DNA from: Coraliomargarita sinensis
GTDB taxonomy: Bacteria > Verrucomicrobiota > Verrucomicrobiia > Opitutales > Coraliomargaritaceae
Assembly (NCBI RefSeq): GCF_003185655.1
Contig: NZ_QHJQ01000003.1
Span: 310,001 to 374,000, forward strand
Length of the DNA: 64,000 nucleotides
Direction of reading: 5' to 3'
The notes under the pieces are model-generated. The model did not search any database. It was not told the origin of the DNA and worked only from the letters and a program-made list of their open reading frames with translations. Position 1 is the stretch's first letter, and the number at the start of each line of letters is the position of its first letter. Made by a program: the position numbers and the translations under genes. Shown in pieces: positions 34,919 through 43,849 of the stretch.

Positions 34919-36886
34919 ATGATGATTCCCGCATTCCGACTCTACGCGCTCCTGGCATTTGCCTGCAGCGCCATCGCGATCACCCCGGCAAACGCGGCCG
35001 ACGCAGCTGCTTTGGAGGGTGCGCTCGACGTACTCACCGCTCATGTCAACAAGAGCAAGACACTGACCACGGAAGAAATCGCGTCCGAACTCGAAACCCT
35101 GAATACGAATGCGGCGGCCATCGGTGAAGATGCCGCTTCCATCGAGAATGTGATCGAGTTTATCAATGCCTACGACGCCAGACATAAGCCTTTGTTTATC
35201 GGCAAAAAACAACTGCACCAAAAGAAGAAGGACAGCAGCGACACGATTCACTGGGCGGCTTTCTGGGCGATGCAGCACCTCTTTGACCAGGTCTATCACA
35301 GCAAGGGACTCAAGAAATACGGCGATTTGATTGGCTCGCTCAAATTCCGCACTGCGGATTATTTCCCCGGAAAAGTGGAAGCGCCCATCAATCCGGAAGC
35401 CTACACAGTAACAATCAACGGCAGCTACCCCGATGTCTGGGGCTCACCGCAATTTCAGGACGAACGTCCCGCCGTGAAACCGACCGGTGCCTATCTCGTT
35501 CCCGGAACAACCGCGACGATCATCGTCCCGGAATCGCTTGTCGGCCGGGGCTATCAGGTACGGGTCGGCGCCCATTCCTGGGACCTGGAGAAGAAACCGC
35601 GCGTCGAACGGCTCTTCCGGGTTTCCGCGCTCTACGACATCGACAGCACGGAAGTCCGCGTGGCCAATCCTCTGGGCGGCGGCATCTACATTGAAGTGCC
35701 CCCCGGAGCCGATGCCGGCATTGTCGAAGTCGCGGTCAAGAACGCGGCCCGCTCGCCCTATTTTTCATGGAAGCACTTTCACAGAACCTCGCTGAAGGAA
35801 TGGCGTGAGAGCGAACGTCATCACAAGGCGCCATGGACGGACTTCCAGTCCGATAAATTCATGGTACAGGTCCCCACCAGCTGGATCTACAAAATGGACG
35901 ACCCGGCGACCTACATGAATGAGTGGGATCTTTCCATGGACAGGATGAACGACCTGATGGGCCGCCCCCACCTTTTCGGACGAGAGACCGTCTACACGCA
36001 AGTGGACACCCAACTGCGAGGACGCGCCTTCCACCCGGGATACCCCGGAGTCAACGCCGGCTACGATCCCAGAAAAGACTATGGCGGCTACCACAACCAC
36101 CACCTTGTGCGCGGCCCGCGCAATGCGCACAGCTACGAATTCCATGAAAAGGGCCACGGTTTTCTCTTCCCGAAATACGCGGGCGACCGGGAAGCCGCCG
36201 TCAACCTCCCCCATGTGGCGGTGATGAGCCAGGCCTTTGGCATGGATCTGGATGCCGCCTTCCGCAGCTCCCGTGGCGAGAAAAACGATTTCCGCACCCT
36301 GGACACCACCGCCATCGCCTGGATGATGAGCCAGAACTTTGTCGAGGACGGCTTCATGAAGCCCTACGAACGACAGTATCAACTCAAGGGGCACGCCAAG
36401 TATGTCGATGTTGCCCGCCTGTTTGGATGGCACATGCTTGGCCGCTTCTGGGAGTCCACACACGCGGATTACGAAGCGGGCAATTCCTGGCCCAAGGATG
36501 TGAGAGACGATGACTCGGACCGCTACACCGTACGCCTCTCGAAGGTGACCGGCGCCGACCTGCGCCCTCTCCTCCATTTCTGGGGCATCCCGCCTCACGA
36601 CTTTGAAAAGCAGGCAAAGGCCATTCACGATTTGGGTATCCAACCCTCGCAGGCGGTTTACGACACCCTTGCACATTACAAAAGCTTGATCCCGGAGGAT
36701 CGCGGCGCTTTTCGCAAATACGCAAAATCCTGGTGGGAAAAGCAGCCCAATGAAGATGGTTACACTACCGAGCGCAATCACGCGGCGTATTGGGAATCCT
36801 ACGACAAGGCAGTCGCTGAAAAGGTACGGGGCACGCTCCAGAAGATTATGGATACTTACTTCCCGGACGGTCGACCGGAGTCATGA
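34919..36886 (+). CDS. Secreted M60-like (mucin/glycoprotein-type) metallopeptidase
   Basis: A 655-residue exported protein with a signal peptide (about 1-26, ending ANA). The central region has the M60/enhancin zinc motif: His409-Glu410-x-x-His413 (HEKGH) and Glu425 twelve residues on, fitting HExxH-x(8-28)-E. Upstream are GxxVRVGAHSW and NPLGGGIYIEVP, typical of the M60 accessory beta-sandwich domain. M60 enzymes cut glycoproteins such as mucins. It is divergent from the DUF1080 gene and not in a glycan locus with SusD, so the natural substrate is unknown. Confidence 0.82.
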   Translation: MMIPAFRLYALLAFACSAIAITPANAADAAALEGALDVLTAHVNKSKTLTTEEIASELETLNTNAAAIGEDAASIENVIEFINAYDARHKPLFIGKKQLHQKKKDSSDTIHWAAFWAMQHLFDQVYHSKGLKKYGDLIGSLKFRTADYFPGKVEAPINPEAYTVTINGSYPDVWGSPQFQDERPAVKPTGAYLVPGTTATIIVPESLVGRGYQVRVGAHSWDLEKKPRVERLFRVSALYDIDSTEVRVANPLGGGIYIEVPPGADAGIVEVAVKNAARSPYFSWKHFHRTSLKEWRESERHHKAPWTDFQSDKFMVQVPTSWIYKMDDPATYMNEWDLSMDRMNDLMGRPHLFGRETVYTQVDTQLRGRAFHPGYPGVNAGYDPRKDYGGYHNHHLVRGPRNAHSYEFHEKGHGFLFPKYAGDREAAVNLPHVAVMSQAFGMDLDAAFRSSRGEKNDFRTLDTTAIAWMMSQNFVEDGFMKPYERQYQLKGHAKYVDVARLFGWHMLGRFWESTHADYEAGNSWPKDVRDDDSDRYTVRLSKVTGADLRPLLHFWGIPPHDFEKQAKAIHDLGIQPSQAVYDTLAHYKSLIPEDRGAFRKYAKSWWEKQPNEDGYTTERNHAAYWESYDKAVAEKVRGTLQKIMDTYFPDGRPES

Positions 36887-36952
36887 CGGCTTGGTCTTAG
36901 GAAACAAACTGATCAAAAACAATAGACTGGGTAATGATCGACCAAACACCGG

Positions 36953-38240
36953 CTACGGACTCATGATGTAAGTCTCGCTGGCGTCGAGTTCGCCTCCATT
37001 GACCCAGCAACCGATTGCAGTGGTGGCGTTTATCTCATCATCACCTGCGGTACCGCTACCGGAGACGCCTCGACTGAAGGCCACAATCGTCGCGGATAGT
37101 GCGTCACTGTTCTGGCTGAACGCAGATGAATTAACAATATTACGTAGGGCAAAAATTCCGTCCGTGCTGGCTCCGACAGAGTCTCCTGTACTGTACCCGA
37201 CACTCTCAACCTACAGTCAGGGCATGAATACCGTCGTCGCCTGTGCTGCTGCCATAGGAAGCGGTCACAATATCGCCCGAAATCCCGTCGTGCGTGTCCG
37301 CCGTCGAAGTCGATATCCCGGAAGACTGACCGATATTCGTCGCCAAAATCCCATGCCCGCTGGTCGATGTGCCGTTTGAGGCGACGACATGGTCGGCATC
37401 GATGCCGTTGGCTGCATTATCACCGCCGTTGGAAATGCCCATAGAATTCACAACCATTGCACCATTGATCCCGTCGCCGTCGGCACTGGTGCCCTGCGAA
37501 TTGGTGATCATCTTGGTCGCTTGAATGCCGACGCCGACCGCGGTAATTCCGACAGACTCGAAGACATTCGCGGCATCGATGCCGTTGGCACCAAAGCTCA
37601 CCCCATTGGAAGTCCGCACGGTTCCTCCCTGCAGCGCGACGCCTGTAGCACTTGCGTTGCAACCCACAATCAAGGCAGCTTGGATTCCGGTATCCGTCGC
37701 TGAGGCAACCGTACTTTCATAAACGGCGGAAGGTGTATTCAGCGGTAGGATAATTCCACCGACTGCCGTGTTGCGGACGATAACATTCCGAACTTCGACA
37801 TTCCCAACCGTGCCTCCAAAAAACACCCCGTTATTCAAATCCGTGTCGTCGATGATACCATTCAAGATGCGCACATTGCTAATATTATTGAGGTAAACAC
37901 CACTACCAAAAACCGCACCGCTTCCCCTTGAGATCGTATGTCCGCGCAGGTCGATCGTCACATTGTCCGAACTGACTACGATGCCGTGCGTACCACTCGT
38001 AGCGTGATTACCCGTTAAATAATAACTTCCCGCCTCGCTTATTGTAATAACATTCAAGCCTCCGATGCTCACTCCGGCAGCTCCGTCCACTAGAGGGGTC
38101 CTCGGCTCGATTTCATCGAGGCTCTTCATCGTCTGACCTGGTACCCCGGGTGGAACAATCGGGCCACCAGATTGAGCGATTAGAGAAGTTACGGCCATCA
38201 TAGTAGCCGTCGCGATCATGAGCGTATGGGTTGTTTTCAT
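36953..38240 (-). pseudogene. Secreted right-handed beta-helix protein, split by a frameshift
   Basis: Translation from 38240 gives a signal peptide (MKTTHTLMIATATMMAVTSLIAQ) and a beta-helix repeat protein (short repeats with VVxSxGxS and GI) that stops at 37206-37208 after 344 residues. Reading on in the next frame from about 37209 restores the same repeat (ESVGYSTGDSVGASTDGIF) for about 84 more residues and ends at a natural-looking C-terminus (stop at 36953-36955). Removing one C of the pair at 37210-37211 (one G of the GG in the coding strand) joins both parts into 428 residues. This is a real mutation, a sequencing error or a programmed shift. Function is probably a surface polysaccharide-binding or degrading adhesin. 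Confidence 0.8.
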
Positions 38241-38245
38241 CGATA

Positions 38246-39136
38246 TCAGGGTTGTAGTGGTTTGACGGCTTCGACCCGGAAGAAGAGCATATCGCTGATC
38301 GGGCCAGTGTAGGTCTTACTGGTTATGCCTCCGGTATCCGGCGCAAAAAGCCCCAGCGAGGCCAAGGTCCATCGCGTCTCGAGATCGTCGTTATGATAGA
38401 TTCGATAAAGGCGGGTTACCGAGGAAGTAAATACCAGGGAATATTTGCCCGAGCCCAGGCCAAAGGCGTAATCCACAATCTGGAAGCGTTGATCTGGATC
38501 AGTGGGGTCGGTGGCCGAAAGATATTCACGCGGGTCAATCTCACCGTCGCCGTCGTAGTCGCTTTTATCCGTCGCCGTAGTCAGGTTGCCAAAATATTTC
38601 ATTTCCCAGCTGTCAGCCATGCCATCCGAATCCGTGTCCGGACAATCCATACGGCTCGTCGTCAAGAGACCTCCACCGAGATTAATCCAACCTAAATTAC
38701 CCGACCAGGCATAACCCGTAAAATCGCCACTCTGCAGATCAAAGCGCGGCCGATTTGTATCCACCGAACCTTCCGTTCCAAAATGGATCCAGCCGACATT
38801 GGCGGACCAAGCGTAGCCGTATAAGTTACCGGCCCCGTCATGGTTGACCCCCACATCGGCTGAAGCGTTGTTGGCATATGAATAGCCGTTCGCAGGCGAG
38901 CCATTACCAAAATAAATCCAGCCAAAATTAGATGCCCAGGCGTAGCCCGAAAGATAGGACTCGGTGATGGCAATCCCCTGGTTCACATCACCCTCAAAAT
39001 TGATCCAGCCCGCATTCGAACTCCATGCGTACTTATTGGTGGAATCTATCGTCGTCGCCCCTTGAACTAATGATAAAGCTAAGCTTATCCAACCGACCAA
39101 AAAAACCTTGTAGAACCGGCAAAAAGACACACCCAT
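38246..39136 (-). CDS. Secreted protein with GWI repeats and calcium-binding TSP3-like repeats
   Basis: A 296-residue exported protein (signal about 1-26). Four repeats of the type YAWSxNxGWIxFG occur at about residues 36-47, 65-77, 108-119 and 142-153, followed by thrombospondin type 3-like calcium loops (DTDSDGMADSWE at 168-179, DYDGDGEIDPREYLSATDPTD at about 193-212). The last ~80 residues are a beta-rich tail. The mix of repeats and Ca-binding loops is typical of surface or matrix proteins of Verrucomicrobia. It is 5 bp upstream of the beta-helix gene and shares its promoter. Confidence 0.85.
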   Translation of the reverse strand: MGVSFCRFYKVFLVGWISLALSLVQGATTIDSTNKYAWSSNAGWINFEGDVNQGIAITESYLSGYAWASNFGWIYFGNGSPANGYSYANNASADVGVNHDGAGNLYGYAWSANVGWIHFGTEGSVDTNRPRFDLQSGDFTGYAWSGNLGWINLGGGLLTTSRMDCPDTDSDGMADSWEMKYFGNLTTATDKSDYDGDGEIDPREYLSATDPTDPDQRFQIVDYAFGLGSGKYSLVFTSSVTRLYRIYHNDDLETRWTLASLGLFAPDTGGITSKTYTGPISDMLFFRVEAVKPLQP

Positions 39137-39144
39137 AAATATAA

Positions 39145-39173
39145 CTAATGAATGCTATTAGCATAACTGTCAA
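39145..39173 (-). promoter_or_regulatory. Promoter of the GWI/beta-helix pair with internal palindrome
   Basis: On the minus strand a perfect TTGACA (39168-39173) lies 31 bases before the GWI gene start; the -10 candidate is CATTAG or ATTAGT (39144-39150), which would place the transcript start almost at the ATG. Inside the spacer is the inverted repeat ATGCT-AAT-AGCAT (39152-39164), in a good position for a repressor. Confidence 0.4.
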
Positions 39174-39253
39174 CGCATTAGCCCAACAGTGCTTCCGAAT
39201 AGCCGGGAACCTCATGCCACCATCGCCCAGCTTCCAGATGAACTAGCACCTTC

Positions 39254-39287
39254 AAAAAAAGACCCGTATTTTCATGCGGGTCATTGT
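39254..39287 (-). terminator. Rho-independent terminator after the DapA-family gene
   Basis: In the minus-strand direction, GACCCG...CGGGTC (39261-39282, 6-bp stem, 10-base loop) is followed by seven T residues (39254-39260). It sits 24 bp downstream of the DapA-family stop codon, a classic intrinsic terminator. Confidence 0.8.
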
Positions 39288-39310
39288 TATAAATCAGACT
39301 GGACTTCCGA

Positions 39311-40261
39311 CTAGTCTTGGGCGCCGGGCCAGTTGGCCCACCAGTTGCGAAAGAGCTTCCACTGGTCTTCCAGGTAGGCATCCTGGCTCGGTGAGAGCTT
39401 GTCGAAGGAATTGAGTTGGTGCTCGTAGGCGGCGTGCCCCTCCAGAACCATGAGCTTCTTGTAGTAGAGCACCAAGTCCGGGCCCTCGTCGAAGGTCGAA
39501 AGCACGCGCAAGGCCTCCTCAAGTTCTTGAGCGTAAATGCGCGCCTGGGCGTCGCCCGAAGCGGCACGTTGGCAAAGTTCACCATAACGAAGCACCTCTT
39601 TCGGCAGCGCGTTCCCCACACCGGTGATCGCGCACTTCGCACCACAGTTCACATAACCGTGGTAAACTTGTGTGTCGACACCGACAGCAAGCGTCAGGCT
39701 GGAGTCACCGGAAGTGATAAATTCGGCCGCATAGGAAAGCGCATCCGCCCCGCCGAATTCCTTGAAGCCAACCAGGTTGGAATGCTTCTTGCGAAGCGCA
39801 AAAAAGAGGTCCGCCTTGGTTTGGTAACCGTAATATGGGCTGTTGTAGATGACGGCCTCAAGCCCTTCACCGGCCGTCAAGACAGCAGAGAAGTGCTCCA
39901 TTTGGGCCGGTACGGAAATGCCACGCGAGAGCAGACGCGGGATGACCATCAGGCCAATGGCGCCGCATTCTTTAGCATGTTTGGCATGCGCGACCGCAGC
40001 GGCGGTGCTGGCCGCACCCGTCCCGACCACAACCGGCACTCCGGCATCTACGAGCTTCTTGACCCCGGTCTGGCGCTGCTCATCGGTCAGGAGCGGCCAA
40101 TCGCCCATGGAGCCACAGTAGATCACGCCTGACATACCCTGCTCGATCAAGGACTTGCCGGTCTCAACGAGCGCGTCGTAATCGACCTTGCCGTCCTTGT
40201 CGCAAGGCGTCATGAGTGCGGGCATCGTCCCGCGAAAAACTGGTGATTCGTTTTTAGACAT
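39311..40261 (-). CDS. DapA-family lyase/deaminase (dihydrodipicolinate synthase superfamily)
   Basis: Class I aldolase-fold enzyme forming a Schiff base. I start at the ATG at 40261 (316 residues); the frame opens at 40306, overlapping the upstream gene. The Schiff-base lysine is Lys167 (GFKEFGG) and the proton relay Tyr is Tyr139 (IYNSP); the substrate-binding loop is CGSMGDWPLLT (about 49-59). Paired with a 2-oxoglutarate semialdehyde dehydrogenase, it is probably a 1-pyrroline-4-hydroxy-2-carboxylate deaminase or a 2-keto-3-deoxypentonate dehydratase, both yielding that aldehyde. The GSMGDW motif favours the hydroxyproline-type enzyme by resemblance; lysine synthesis is unlikely. Confidence 0.85.
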   Translation of the reverse strand: MSKNESPVFRGTMPALMTPCDKDGKVDYDALVETGKSLIEQGMSGVIYCGSMGDWPLLTDEQRQTGVKKLVDAGVPVVVGTGAASTAAAVAHAKHAKECGAIGLMVIPRLLSRGISVPAQMEHFSAVLTAGEGLEAVIYNSPYYGYQTKADLFFALRKKHSNLVGFKEFGGADALSYAAEFITSGDSSLTLAVGVDTQVYHGYVNCGAKCAITGVGNALPKEVLRYGELCQRAASGDAQARIYAQELEEALRVLSTFDEGPDLVLYYKKLMVLEGHAAYEHQLNSFDKLSPSQDAYLEDQWKLFRNWWANWPGAQD

Positions 40262-40277
40262 CGTATTTATTATTCGG

Positions 40278-41858
40278 TTAAAGTGCGTCGCGGCTGCGCT
40301 CACCATCGACGAGCCGCCATATCTTAAGCGGATTGCTGTTGTGAAGTTCCTCAGGCAACTGAGACTCGGGGAACGCTTGCCACGCTACCGGACGGCAGAA
40401 TCGATCAATCGCCATCGTCCCGACGGAACTGCTGCGGCCATCCGAGGTCGCCGGGAACGGACCGCCGTGAACCATAGCGTGACAGACATCCACACCGGTG
40501 GGGAAACCATTAAAGACAAGACGGCCGCAACGGCCTTCCAGTGCTTTCACCAAAGAGGTGTAATTTTTGATTTCTGCTTCGGTGCCGTGAACGGTGCCCA
40601 CGAGTTGCCCCTCGAGTCCAGAAACCGCCTCTTCGATTTCCTCGACGGTACCTTCCACGATCAGGGTGGCTGGGCCGAACATCTCTGCTTCAAGGTCGGA
40701 GTTGTTCAGGAATTTCTCCACGGAGACCGAGAAAACAGCGGGAGAGCCGCAATTATCGCCCGCGTCTTTCGCCGTGGCGACCGTCTCGACTCCGTCAATC
40801 GCAGCAATCGCGGCGGTGGATTCCTTGAAAGCCTTGGCGATGCCGGCGTTCAACATGCAGGCCCCGGCGGCCTCAGCCACCAGACTGGCCAGCTTTTGCT
40901 TAAAGGCGGGATCTGCGTCGCTGGGAACAAAAATAAGCCCGGGGTTGGTGCAGAACTGCCCCACGCCCATGGTCAGGGATGTGAGCATGCCTTCGGCAAT
41001 CGCCTCACCTCGTTCTTTCAGAGCTTCAGGAAGAAGCACGACCGGATTGACCGCGCTCATCTCGGCATAAACAGGAATCGGTTGCTGACGACCGGCTGCG
41101 GCTTTCATGAGCGCCGTGCCGCCCGAACGTGAACCGGTAAAGCCGACGGCCTGAACCGCAGGGGCTTCCACCATGGAAACACCGATCGTGCGACCGCCAC
41201 CGAAGAGGAGCGAGAAGACACCTTCCGGCATCCCCGTGTCGCGGGCGGCCTGATCGACACAATTCCCCACGATCTCCGCAACTCCGGGATGTGAGTGGTG
41301 AGCCTTGACCAGCACCGGGCATCCTGAGGCGAGTGCCGAAGCAGTGTCACCACCCGCCACGGAGAAAGCCAACGGGAAGTTGCTGGCACAAAAGACGACG
41401 ACAGGTCCGAGCGGTCGTTTCATGGAGCGGAGATCCGGCTTGGGCAGCGGTTCACGGTCCGGATTGGCCTTTTCAATACGGGCATCGACCCAGGACCCCT
41501 CCTCGATAAGAGCAGCAAACATGCGCAACTGGCCGGTGGTCCGACCGGTCTCGCCGCGCATGCGGGCTTCCGGCAGACCGCTTTCCTGGACACCGCGCTC
41601 GGCGATAGCATCGCCGGCCTCTTCAATCAGTTCGGCGATCTTACGCAGGAACTCCGCGCGCTTGGCAGCAGGCAAATTGGAATAAACCGGGAACGCTTTT
41701 TCAGCCAGATCGACCGCTTTCGTCACTTCATCCGATGAAGCGGAAAAATACTGCGGCTCGAGATTCTCACCAGTCGCCGGATTAACGGCTTTCGTGAAGA
41801 CTTCGTCACTGTCAGAGCGTGAGAAGCCAATGATAGATTTTCCTGATAGTTTAGACAT
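40278..41858 (-). CDS. 2-oxoglutarate semialdehyde (2,5-dioxovalerate) dehydrogenase
   Basis: NAD(P)+-dependent aldehyde dehydrogenase converting 2,5-dioxovalerate to 2-oxoglutarate, the last step of hydroxyproline, pentose or glucarate breakdown. The 526-residue protein has the family's NFPLAFSVAGGDTASALASG segment (about 160-179), the catalytic Cys303 in GQFCTNPG, and an NAD(P)-binding GFTGSRSGG motif, typical of the KGSADH branch rather than general ALDH. It lies 16 bp upstream of the DapA-family lyase and divergent from an FucP-type transporter. Start at 41858 gives a natural N-terminus. Confidence 0.88.
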   Translation of the reverse strand: MSKLSGKSIIGFSRSDSDEVFTKAVNPATGENLEPQYFSASSDEVTKAVDLAEKAFPVYSNLPAAKRAEFLRKIAELIEEAGDAIAERGVQESGLPEARMRGETGRTTGQLRMFAALIEEGSWVDARIEKANPDREPLPKPDLRSMKRPLGPVVVFCASNFPLAFSVAGGDTASALASGCPVLVKAHHSHPGVAEIVGNCVDQAARDTGMPEGVFSLLFGGGRTIGVSMVEAPAVQAVGFTGSRSGGTALMKAAAGRQQPIPVYAEMSAVNPVVLLPEALKERGEAIAEGMLTSLTMGVGQFCTNPGLIFVPSDADPAFKQKLASLVAEAAGACMLNAGIAKAFKESTAAIAAIDGVETVATAKDAGDNCGSPAVFSVSVEKFLNNSDLEAEMFGPATLIVEGTVEEIEEAVSGLEGQLVGTVHGTEAEIKNYTSLVKALEGRCGRLVFNGFPTGVDVCHAMVHGGPFPATSDGRSSSVGTMAIDRFCRPVAWQAFPESQLPEELHNSNPLKIWRLVDGERSRDAL

Positions 41859-42059
41859 GCCAGTATCTGTGCAGGTTTAATCTTAAATGTAAAGAGATAG
41901 GATGGATGTCACCCGATTTCGCCTGACTTGCGAACAAGAATGCAGCCCCGCTTACATGAACGATTAGGAAATGACCGTTTTCTCAAGCTGTCGCAGTAAA
42001 TTGTTTTGCAAAGCATTGGATGGGAACTCATTCGTTTTGCTGATTTTTATTAACCCCAT
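41859..42059. promoter_or_regulatory. Divergent control region of the dehydrogenase/lyase and transporter genes
   Basis: The 201-bp gap has an 8-bp palindrome TTTGCAAA (42005-42012) embedded in a longer partly symmetrical stretch (about 41999-42017), of the kind bound by LacI- or GntR-type regulators, about 48 bases before the transporter start. No regulator gene is in the window. No clear promoter boxes were identified. Confidence 0.35.
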
Positions 42060-43559
42060 ATGAATACTCCAACTGATAAAAAAGATGCACGCCTTATCGG
42101 GGCCGGCATGGTTTTCCCTTTCATCCTGGTTACTTCCCTTTTTGCGCTTTGGGGGTTTGCCAATGACATCACCAACCCACTGGTCGCCGCGTTCAAGGAC
42201 GTCTTCGTGATCAACAACGCCCAGAGCAGTTGGGTGCAGATGGCTTTCTACGGCGGCTACGGTACGATGGCGATTCCGGCGGCGCTCTTTATCCGAAAGT
42301 TCTCCTACAAGTCCGGTATCGTACTGGGGCTTATTCTATACGCAACCGGCGCCCTGATTTGTGTACCGGCCGCTTCCATGGCCAGCTTCAACCTCTTTCT
42401 GGCCGCCCTCTATATTCTGACCTTCGGCCTCGCCTTCCTCGAGACAACAGCAAACCCCTACGTTCTTTCCATGGGACCGGAGGAAACCGCGACCCGGCGC
42501 CTCAATCTTGCCCAAGCCTTCAATCCCATGGGCTCGCTGACCGGGATGACCGTCGCCAGTATCTTTATCCTCTCCAACCTGCAGGTAGAGGACTTCCGCA
42601 CCGACTTTGCCGGTTATCATAGCGATCAGGGGACACAACAGGTGGAGACAGTCGAATACAATGTTCTGCCCATTTTTCAGTCCACACCGAAAGAGCGGGT
42701 GAAGGACCCTGTCATGGCAGAATACGTCGCGAACAACCCTGAAAAGAGCCTGGACGCGGCCCTTGCCGACTACAAGGACGGCGAACTCGAGACTTTTATG
42801 GGCAAAACCCATCGCGAGTTGCAGGATCATGATCTGAAAATCGTATCAACCCCCTACATGATCATCGGATTTGTCGTCATCGGCGTGCTGGTCGTGTTTC
42901 TCGTCAGTAAGCTGCCCCACACAGCGTCGGTGGGTGACCACCGGGAGGACTCCAGTCTGGGGGAAATTCTGGGACGACTTTTCAAGAACCCTCTCTACCT
43001 CGGCGGCGTGGTCGCGCAGACCTTTTATGTGGGTGCGCAGATCATGTGCTGGACCTTCATCATCCAATACGCGCAAAACGAATTGGGCATGGATAAAGCC
43101 ACCGCCCAAAACCACAATATCGGGGCCATGGTCGTTTTTCTGAGCAGCCGCTTCATCTGCACCTTTTTCCTGAAATATATCAGCCCGGGTGCCTTGCTCC
43201 TGACCCTTTCGTCGGCCGCAATCGGCGCCACACTTGGCGCAATTTATCTCGAAGGCATGGCTGGGCTCTACAGCCTGATGGCAATTTCCGCCTGCATGTC
43301 GCTCATGTTCCCGACGATCTATGGTATCGCACTCGAAGGGCTGGGGCCGGATGCGAAGATCGCTTCGGCCGGTTTGATTCTCGCTATCGTCGGCGGGGCC
43401 TTCATGCCGCGCCTGCAAGGCGGCATTATGGATATGGAGACTTTCATGGGGGTCGATGCCACGCGCGGCTCGTTCTATCTTCCCTGCCTCTGCTTTATTG
43501 TGATTGCAGCCTACGCTTGCCTGACGCGCCTGGTGCATGCTCGACGCAGGGCCGCTTAA
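42060..43559 (+). CDS. FucP/FGHS-type major facilitator sugar transporter
   Basis: A 499-residue inner-membrane permease with about 12 helices of the fucose/glucose-galactose:H+ symporter family. The start LFALWGFANDITNPLVAAFK and the FGLAFLETTANPYVLSMGP segment are family hallmarks. A long hydrophilic insert (about residues 188-260, rich in Asp/Glu/Lys) lies between helices 6 and 7, longer than in E. coli FucP. It is divergent from the semialdehyde dehydrogenase, suggesting it imports the pathway's substrate, which cannot be identified from sequence. Confidence 0.88.
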   Translation: MNTPTDKKDARLIGAGMVFPFILVTSLFALWGFANDITNPLVAAFKDVFVINNAQSSWVQMAFYGGYGTMAIPAALFIRKFSYKSGIVLGLILYATGALICVPAASMASFNLFLAALYILTFGLAFLETTANPYVLSMGPEETATRRLNLAQAFNPMGSLTGMTVASIFILSNLQVEDFRTDFAGYHSDQGTQQVETVEYNVLPIFQSTPKERVKDPVMAEYVANNPEKSLDAALADYKDGELETFMGKTHRELQDHDLKIVSTPYMIIGFVVIGVLVVFLVSKLPHTASVGDHREDSSLGEILGRLFKNPLYLGGVVAQTFYVGAQIMCWTFIIQYAQNELGMDKATAQNHNIGAMVVFLSSRFICTFFLKYISPGALLLTLSSAAIGATLGAIYLEGMAGLYSLMAISACMSLMFPTIYGIALEGLGPDAKIASAGLILAIVGGAFMPRLQGGIMDMETFMGVDATRGSFYLPCLCFIVIAAYACLTRLVHARRRAA

Positions 43560-43660
43560 TGTTGGACTCGCGTGACACCATGCGTGAGCCGAACAACCGG
43601 TGAACGTAGAGGCTGCCCTTACGCATGCCGCGGTGTCGCACTAAAGCGACGTCGTAGAAA

Positions 43661-43801
43661 TTATTCAAACCAACCCACTGACGCTCCCCGCGCAGTCGCT
43701 TCGAAAACCCGTGCTTTCCACTGGCAAAGAATGGCATTCGCAAGCGGAGCCTCCAAAAACAAAATCGCACAGGATAACAAGAAAACAACAAAACGGGTCA
43801 T
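43661..43801 (-). CDS. Small secreted ORF, possibly a gene remnant
   Basis: An ATG at 43801 opens a 46-codon frame with a convincing signal peptide (MTRFVVFLLSCAILFLE, then LANA before the cleavage point) and a short mature part ending in a stop at 43661. Just past this, another frame on the same strand (about 43700 down to 43570) has amino acid composition like coding DNA (LNNFYDVALVRHRGMRKGS). The two could be parts of one gene broken by a frameshift, but I recognise no family. It is the only candidate coding sequence in the 290-bp gap 43560-43849. Confidence 0.3.
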   Translation of the reverse strand: MTRFVVFLLSCAILFLEAPLANAILCQWKARVFEATARGASVGWFE

Positions 43802-43849
43802 GATATTCTCCGAACATAACTTGAATCAATTCCAGGCTCGGTACCTACT

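Noticed and set aside
35765..36781. 338-codon antisense frame in the M60-like gene
   Set aside because: Shadow of the real gene, which has a signal peptide and zinc motif; the antisense product is Val/Ala/Gly-rich without features.
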